NCBI GenBank assembly: GCA_009823395.1
Contig: CM020511.1
Coordinates: 20,256,001 to 20,320,000, forward strand
Direction: 5' to 3'
Source of the DNA: Thamnaconus septentrionalis
Lineage: Eukaryota; Chordata; Actinopteri; Tetraodontiformes; Monacanthidae
DNA: 64,000 bases
Shown here one piece after another: positions 58,491 to 64,000 of the stretch. Numbering within the stretch: the first letter of the stretch is position 1; each line of letters opens with the position of its first letter. A model generated the notes under the pieces. It saw only the letters and a list, made by a program, of their open reading frames with translations, had not been told where the DNA came from and ran no database searches. Both the position numbers and the translations under genes were made by a program.

Positions 58491-61400
58491 CACACACAAA
58501 CACACACGCACACTTGAACACACAGCTCTGAGGCCGCCAGCAGAGCAGCAGAAGAGATTCAGCCCATGCTGTTTACTGAGTCCGCCTCCACCCCCACTCT
58601 TCCCTCCACCCCCTTCGCTTTGGCGCCGCCACACTCATGTGAGTCCAAAACCATGTGACTTTCTGTTATGGAATATCCGTTGTTGCTGGTGTGGCCCTTC
58701 GGGGCCACCCGAGATGCTCCAGCACTCGGTGCCCACTGGCCACCGGTGACGTCTTTAAAGCAATGTCTGCATGTTTAGCAGCTTTTCACTGCTGACGTAT
58801 AGTTTGAAAACTTTGTCAGTCAGTGAGTTTGCTTCCCGTTACTGTCGTGAGAGGCCTGTTGAAGAAAGCTCCCGTCTTGCAGGATGAAGATGGCTCCTCC
58901 CACAACCCTGGTACACAGCAGGGGGGCGAAACCAAGGGTTCCTCCTGCAGCCGAGGCCCCCCTGGGCCAGTTGGCCCCCCGGGGATTGAGGTAATGTCCG
59001 GACCTCCAGTTTTAACTTGAAATGTCCCACTTTTCTACCATCCCACTCCCCTAAATCCACCCCTACCAAAACTGAAAGCCTTCACCTGCGTCTACAGGTG
59101 TTAACAGTATTATGTTGCGGCCGTATCGCCTGAACCTGGGAGATCCTACCAAGCGGGCGATGGGGATTTCTGTGGGTCCTTATAACACAGCAGCCCATTA
59201 ACGGTCCACATTTAGCTTGGACACAAATAGCCTTTTTCCACCACCTGCCAGTGTTGGCACACATCATTCTCACAAACACGTCCGAAGGGGCCATGTGCCT
59301 GGAGAGGCGTACAGCAGGTTGCGTAAATTCCGTGGATGCCCGACACACGCTTGTGTTTGTGTACTCGGCTGATGGGGGACATCAGGGTAGCTAAGCAGGC
59401 GTGTTAGCTTAACATCCCTGGTTTCATCACGGAGAAAGGCTTGATGAGAGGCAAAAAAGAATTCTCAGTTGAAGCCCAGCCAACCTCTGGCTTTTACACC
59501 AGTGGCTGGATTGGTTTCAGAACTCAAAAAGAAGCGTGTCAGGCTTTTCTTCGGATCAATAGCCACTCAGCCTTTTCTGAAGTGCAGCTGCAGGCTTCGG
59601 AACTGTGCACCAAAAAAACTCAAATTGACCGAATCACTGATTAGTGTGGTGCCTTTGTGACAAAATACCACGAAATTTGTATTTTCTAAATTTTCAGGGT
59701 CCGCCAGGATTACCGGGGATGGGAGGGCCAAAGGGAGAAAAGGTCAGCAGATATCTGTTTCCCATTGCAGTGTCCTCTGAATTGTGACTCGACTTACATT
59801 TCAATGAACGCAGTCTGACTGACTGAGAGATGCTTGCTGGAGGTGTACTAAATGGCTGCTGTCCTTGTCCCCCTCCTCCGCATCCTGTCATCAGGGAGAA
59901 ATCGGAAGACCCGGGCAAAAGGTGAGAGTCCCCATTAATCACAGCGTTTTCTCCGCTAAGTGGATTTACTCAAAAAAAATGAGGCGCGCTGCCTCCGCCC
60001 GCTCGCTCGCCGCTCGCCGACTGCGAGAGCAAGTGGGGTTTACCAGGGACATCTAGACGCTGTGACAGGAGACGGAGCTGCATCAGGGATGGCAGAAGCT
60101 GCTGAGTCGAGGGCTTACAGTGAACACCCTTGTGCATTCATGTCAAGAGTCTGTCCTCTTTGGTTTTCTGTCTTGAAAATGCACAAAAACACAGTGGGGA
60201 TTGGATGCAGCCTGAGATTGTAATGCAGAGGAGGGTTTTGGGTTTTTTTTTTTTGATGAAGAGCGACCTCTGCCAAGAGCTCAGGGAGGCGCGATTGAGG
60301 CGGTAAAAGCAGCCCGGGGAGGGAGGGTTGGAGGTGGGGGGGTTTGGTGGGGGGGGCTCGGCTGGCTGGTGGCCTGTCGGAGCAGCTTTGCGGCACTGCG
60401 GGGCAATTTAGCTTAGTGCTTGAGCCAGGTCATAAATCATTTTATTTCCCACAAGCACGGACTCCTGTTCTATATACGGCCCATCATTTAATTAAAGGGA
60501 GCAAAGTGACAGCGCTCGTTAAAGTCATTCTCCCGCTACCATCCCGCAGCAGTGTCTGATAAATACTGGAGCAAGCAGCCTGTCAGCTTATGCAGCAGGT
60601 CCCCGACTCCAGTGCTCTCTTTCAACCTGCGAAGCAAATGGAAGCAGGGGGCTGTGATTTCATTAAGAGTGCTCATCCAGCCGCAGCAGCAAGACTTCTG
60701 AAGGGCTTTGCCAGATGTTTTCTTTCTTTTCTTTTTTCTTTTTTTTAATTCTTGAAATCCTCTTTGAAAATAACTGATTCAATCTGCCAGGGTCGGACGG
60801 GTCCTCCAGGACTGCCTGGAAAGCAGGGCCAAGCTGGGTTGCCGGGACCGAGTGGGCCCAAAGTGAGTAAGTCAGAGCTCCTAACGTGCAGGACACTTCA
60901 TGTATAAGTTGGAACCACAAACTAGCCGGCGGATTAGAGAGAATTCAAGCCTGGCAGATGTCTGCGGTATTCAAACACTTCCTGATGTTTTTCTCCTCCA
61001 CTGACAGGGTGAGAAAGGCGATCCGGGGCTGATGGGTTTACCTGGAGCCAGAGGACCAATTGGGCCGCGGGTATGTTTAATATCATCCAGCCAATTGGAT
61101 CTGGGTTCTTCTCAGTCCCAAATAAAGTGACTTTTCAGCCCTGGGTTTTGTGTCTTCCAGGGTTTGGCGGGATACAAAGGAGAGAAGGTGGGTGGCACAT
61201 CTTAGCAATTATCATGGAGAGGAAATGCTGTGTGTTGCGTAACACACATTTGTCTGCTCCCTCAGGGCTCTCTGGGCGGCCGTGGTGAGAGCGGACTGAA
61301 AGGAGACAAGGTGAGCAGAGATTTACAGCTGCGGCAGTTGTTGCAAAGAAAAGTCCCTTCCAGTCAAAATACCGTACGTGCACTGGATTTACCTCACTGT

Positions 61401-63734
61401 CCTTCATCAACAGGGTGCCATGGGTTTCCCCGGGATGCTTGGACAGAAGGTGAGCACAAAGAACTCATACAACTTCAAATTTTGCAACAATACATTTAAA
61501 AAATGTGCCACTTCAAAAGCCCTAACGGTGAAATGATTTGTCGCTCAGGGTGAGCTGGGTCCCAAGGGAGAGCCTGGACTTGCGGGGAACAGGGGACCCA
61601 CAGGTCGGCCGGGGAAGCGAGGCAAACAGGTGAGGACGAGGAGGAGGAGGAGGAGGAACATGCAGTGAAGTTGTCCATTGCGATCATTTGATTTCAGAAA
61701 TACTGTCAGTCGTCATACAGCGAGCAGGAAAACTTGAATCAGCAGAGATTTTGTGAAGAGCGATGGAAAAGCTTCTGTCAACTTTAGTCCGTTCTTGTGA
61801 TGTGAACTGTGTTTCAGGGAATGAAAGGAGACCCAGGCAGCGTGGGTCCTATGGGACCTGCAGGCCCACAGGGACCTGCAGGTCACCCTGGTCCTCCTGG
61901 TTCACCTGCTACAGGTGAGCTTCACCTCACTTTACTTTGCATCATGAGCGTTTCAGGATTTAAAGCAAAGTTTTGGCTGCCAGCTTCAAGAATTGATCGA
62001 CAGATGTTGCTCGTACTTGAAGCTTCTGAAGTGTGACATTTGCAAATAAATAAATTTAATATAATTATAAGGCCTTATTTTAGATTTCTGGATGTTTGAA
62101 AAGACAATAATGACATCAACTGACGCATGCCGCACTCTTGAGTGGAACCTCCGCTTCTCGTGTGTATTTTTAGGGCTCTACATGGTTGGAACAAAAGGTG
62201 CGCGTGGTCCCCCAGGGCTTCCTGGGAAATGCAGCTGCAGCTCCCTCAGCAGCTCCACATTTGAGGATTATTCTTCCAGAGGAAACTCCCCCAGAGTCCC
62301 AGCGGTTAGTCACCCGCACTCCTGTTAATTATGCAGCACATATTTTCTGCATGATTCCCCCCGAGGGGCATGATGACTGAATTTAGTCGCTGGTTACATT
62401 TTAAGGGTCATTATGTCCAAATGAAAACCCCTGATGTGATTCATCTCCTTCTTCAGACCGCTCTGTATATTACATCTGCGCCCCTCCTCTTTTTTTTTAG
62501 ATATTCATCGTGAACAGCGAGGAGGAGCTGGAGCGCCTTCAAACGAACAATGCTCTGGCCTTCCGCAGAGACCAGCGATCTCTGTATTTCAAAGACACAG
62601 ATGGCTGGCTGCCAATCCAGGTATCGATCAGCTGTGTTGGGAACCAGTAACGAGTTACTCTTAATGTTGTTACGTAATTTCATTACAAAATGACGATAAT
62701 TGCAACCAGTTGCATTACTTGAAAAAAAAATCGTGCAATTAAATTAGCTACTTGTGGAATTATTCATGATTACAATTTGAATTGTATCAACTAATTTCTA
62801 CAAAAGTTTGACACTATTCCGATGCTTTTGATTGGTTCTCCTATCAACTTGGGAATTTGCAGCGCCCCCTAGCCTTCGCCTGGCAGTTGAATTGTCTCAC
62901 TCAGTTTTGAGTGCTGCTGGAAGTTGAACACTGTTGGGTCTAAACAGCTGAGAACATTTATTCCAAATTTAGAAAAGTAATCAAAATGCAATCAAATGTA
63001 ACTAGTTCCATTACTTTGACAAAATAATATAAATAGTTACACTATTACATTTTCAATAAGGTAACATGTAATTGTAACCAGTTGCATTTACAAACACCAG
63101 ACATCAGTTCAGTTCGATGCACACTTCACAAACCCCCACTTCCTTTTACAGCTCACCTTGTTTTGTTTTTTTGTGTTGTTCCGCCATAGATGTTTCCATT
63201 CCAGCTGACGCCATTCCAGTCCATGGAAAACGCCCCGGACGACGAAGGCTACTGTGGCGACGGCATCGTTCAGATCTCCAACGGGGAGGAGTGCGACGAC
63301 AGGAACAGGGTCGTCACCGACAGCTGCGTCAGTAAGTGCTGCTGCTGAGTCCGCCACTCCCGCCCCTCCGTCCATTTTCTCTCCGTCTGCCGGCCCGGTC
63401 GTGACCCCCAAACCTTTCTTTTCCCCACTGCCCTCTCCTCTGACTGCAGAGTGCAAGCACGCCCACTGCGGAGACGGATACCGCCACGAGGGCGCTGAGG
63501 AGTGCGATGGAAAGGACTTTGGATACCAGACGTGTAACTCATACCTCCCAGGGTGAGTGCAGAGCGCAGAGTGCAGAGCGCAGAGTGCGGCGCCCACCGA
63601 GAGGCCACCTGCTTGTTTGTGTTCTAACTGGGACTCCTTTTCCTTCTTCTCCTTCTTCACGCAGCTCGTACGGCCACCTCAGGTGCACGCCGTACTGCGT
63701 CATCGAGTCCACAAACTGCAAATACTTCACCTGA
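57718..63734 (+). CDS. colq: Acetylcholinesterase collagenic tail peptide (collagen Q)
   Basis: Exons: 57718-57853 (5' limit uncertain), 58526-58638, 58883-58990, 59698-59742, 59895-59921, 60791-60862, 61008-61070, 61161-61187, 61266-61310, 61414-61449, 61549-61629, 61818-61914, 62174-62304, 62501-62620, 63205-63331, 63450-63552, 63665-63734; all in phase. The triple-helical protein anchors acetylcholinesterase tetramers in the synaptic basal lamina. A hydrophobic signal segment ([17 protein letters not shown]) is followed by the [20 protein letters not shown], whose two cysteines and prolines hold the enzyme tetramer. Gly-X-Y exons match human COLQ in residue length one for one (15, 9, 24, 21, 9, 15, 12, 27, 33). 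The second heparan-binding site GRPGKRGKQ is intact; the first reads GRPGQKGRT. The C-terminus is cysteine-rich ([13 protein letters not shown]) and ends CKYFT. From 57760 there are 453 codons including the stop (human 455 residues). No AUG was found in the first exon. Confidence 0.95.
58140..58149. promoter_or_regulatory. TATA/MEF2-like site in colq intron 1 (possible alternative promoter)
   Basis: CTATAAATAG is an exact MEF2 consensus and a good TATA-like element. Two CACGTG E-boxes follow near 58325 and 58338. Mammalian COLQ has a second, muscle-type promoter between its first exons, so an equivalent here is plausible but inferred. Confidence 0.35.
58457..58489. repeat. (CA)n just upstream of the colq PRAD exon
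   Basis: About 16 CA units end 37 bases before the acceptor at 58525. Confidence 0.9.
62636..63095. mobile_element. Probable degenerate DNA transposon remnant in colq intron
   Basis: The AT-rich segment begins AGTAACGAGTTACTC and ends with ATAGTTACACTATTACATT and GTAACCAGTTGCATTT. The repeated GTAAC/GTTAC motifs at both ends resemble fish non-autonomous element termini. No coding frame; the family was not identified. Confidence 0.35.
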
Positions 63735-64000
63735 GGAGGAGGAAGAGGAAGAGGAGGCTGCGCACCTCGGCGGGGTCCTTTGGGGTGTTTTTGTTTGTTT
63801 GTTCACTCGACACGTCACGGGTGAAAGTTTTTTCATCCGAAACCAAAAAAATGCGCCAAGCAAGACTTTCCTTTTTTTTGGAGGATGGAGGCAGCTGATA
63901 GATCCGTGATAAAAGAGGAAGGGAAAAAAAGAATATATCTATATATAGTGTATGTATCACTACTTTTATATTTCTGCTGAGACGCCACATAGAGAAGATG
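63735..64000 (+). other. colq: colq 3' UTR (runs off the window)
   Basis: GA-rich then AT-rich sequence after the TGA at 63732-63734. No AATAAA signal on the plus strand was seen before the window ends. Confidence 0.6.

Noticed and set aside
1..64000. CRISPR arrays, tRNA or rRNA genes, prokaryotic operons or phage genes
   Set aside because: None seen. Regular repeats are microsatellites or transposon ends, and all four genes are spliced vertebrate genes.

Overview
The window is nuclear DNA of a teleost fish, probably a percomorph-type genome. It has short GT-AG introns, dense (CA)n, (GA)n and (GAA)n microsatellites, and fish-type DNA transposons and LINE remnants. Its proteins match vertebrate families exon by exon. 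There is no prokaryotic operon, phage, CRISPR array or other bacterial system here. I found four protein-coding genes and rebuilt their exons by translating across splice junctions and checking that the reading phase was kept. I did not check this against transcripts.

Layout: (1) 243-16852, minus strand: the first seven coding exons of hdac9, a class IIa histone deacetylase. They cover the glutamine-rich, MEF2-binding and NLS/14-3-3 regions; the catalytic half lies beyond the left edge. A GC-rich 5' UTR/promoter with an exact MEF2 consensus follows at about 16.85-17.49 kb. (2) About 17.5-34.7 kb: no recognisable gene; microsatellites, three small DNA transposons, a purine-rich minisatellite and scattered MEF2/TATA-like sites. 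(3) 36150-50385, minus strand: complete ankrd28 (27 coding exons, 1059 residues), a regulatory subunit of protein phosphatase 6. (4) 51655-56622, plus strand: complete hacl1 (17 exons, 569 residues), the peroxisomal 2-hydroxyacyl-CoA lyase, sharing a 1.27-kb head-to-head promoter gap with ankrd28. (5) About 57718-63734, plus strand: colq (17 exons), the collagen tail that anchors acetylcholinesterase at the neuromuscular junction.

ankrd28-hacl1-colq corresponds to the human 3p25 cluster, but BTD, which sits between HACL1 and ANKRD28 in human, is absent from the gap. The four genes do not form one pathway. hdac9 and colq are both muscle-related, and MEF2-type sites occur around the 5' ends of both.

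I found no undescribed biological system. The best leads are a cluster of five MEF2 consensus sites in hdac9 intron 1; a colq signal-peptide exon that has no AUG and begins with a CAG run, together with a possible internal promoter; a GC-AG intron in hacl1; a microsatellite-interrupted tandem duplication of an ankrd28 exon; and a five-copy terminal-inverted-repeat element family, one copy of which sits inside an older repeat beside a fold-back inverted repeat.
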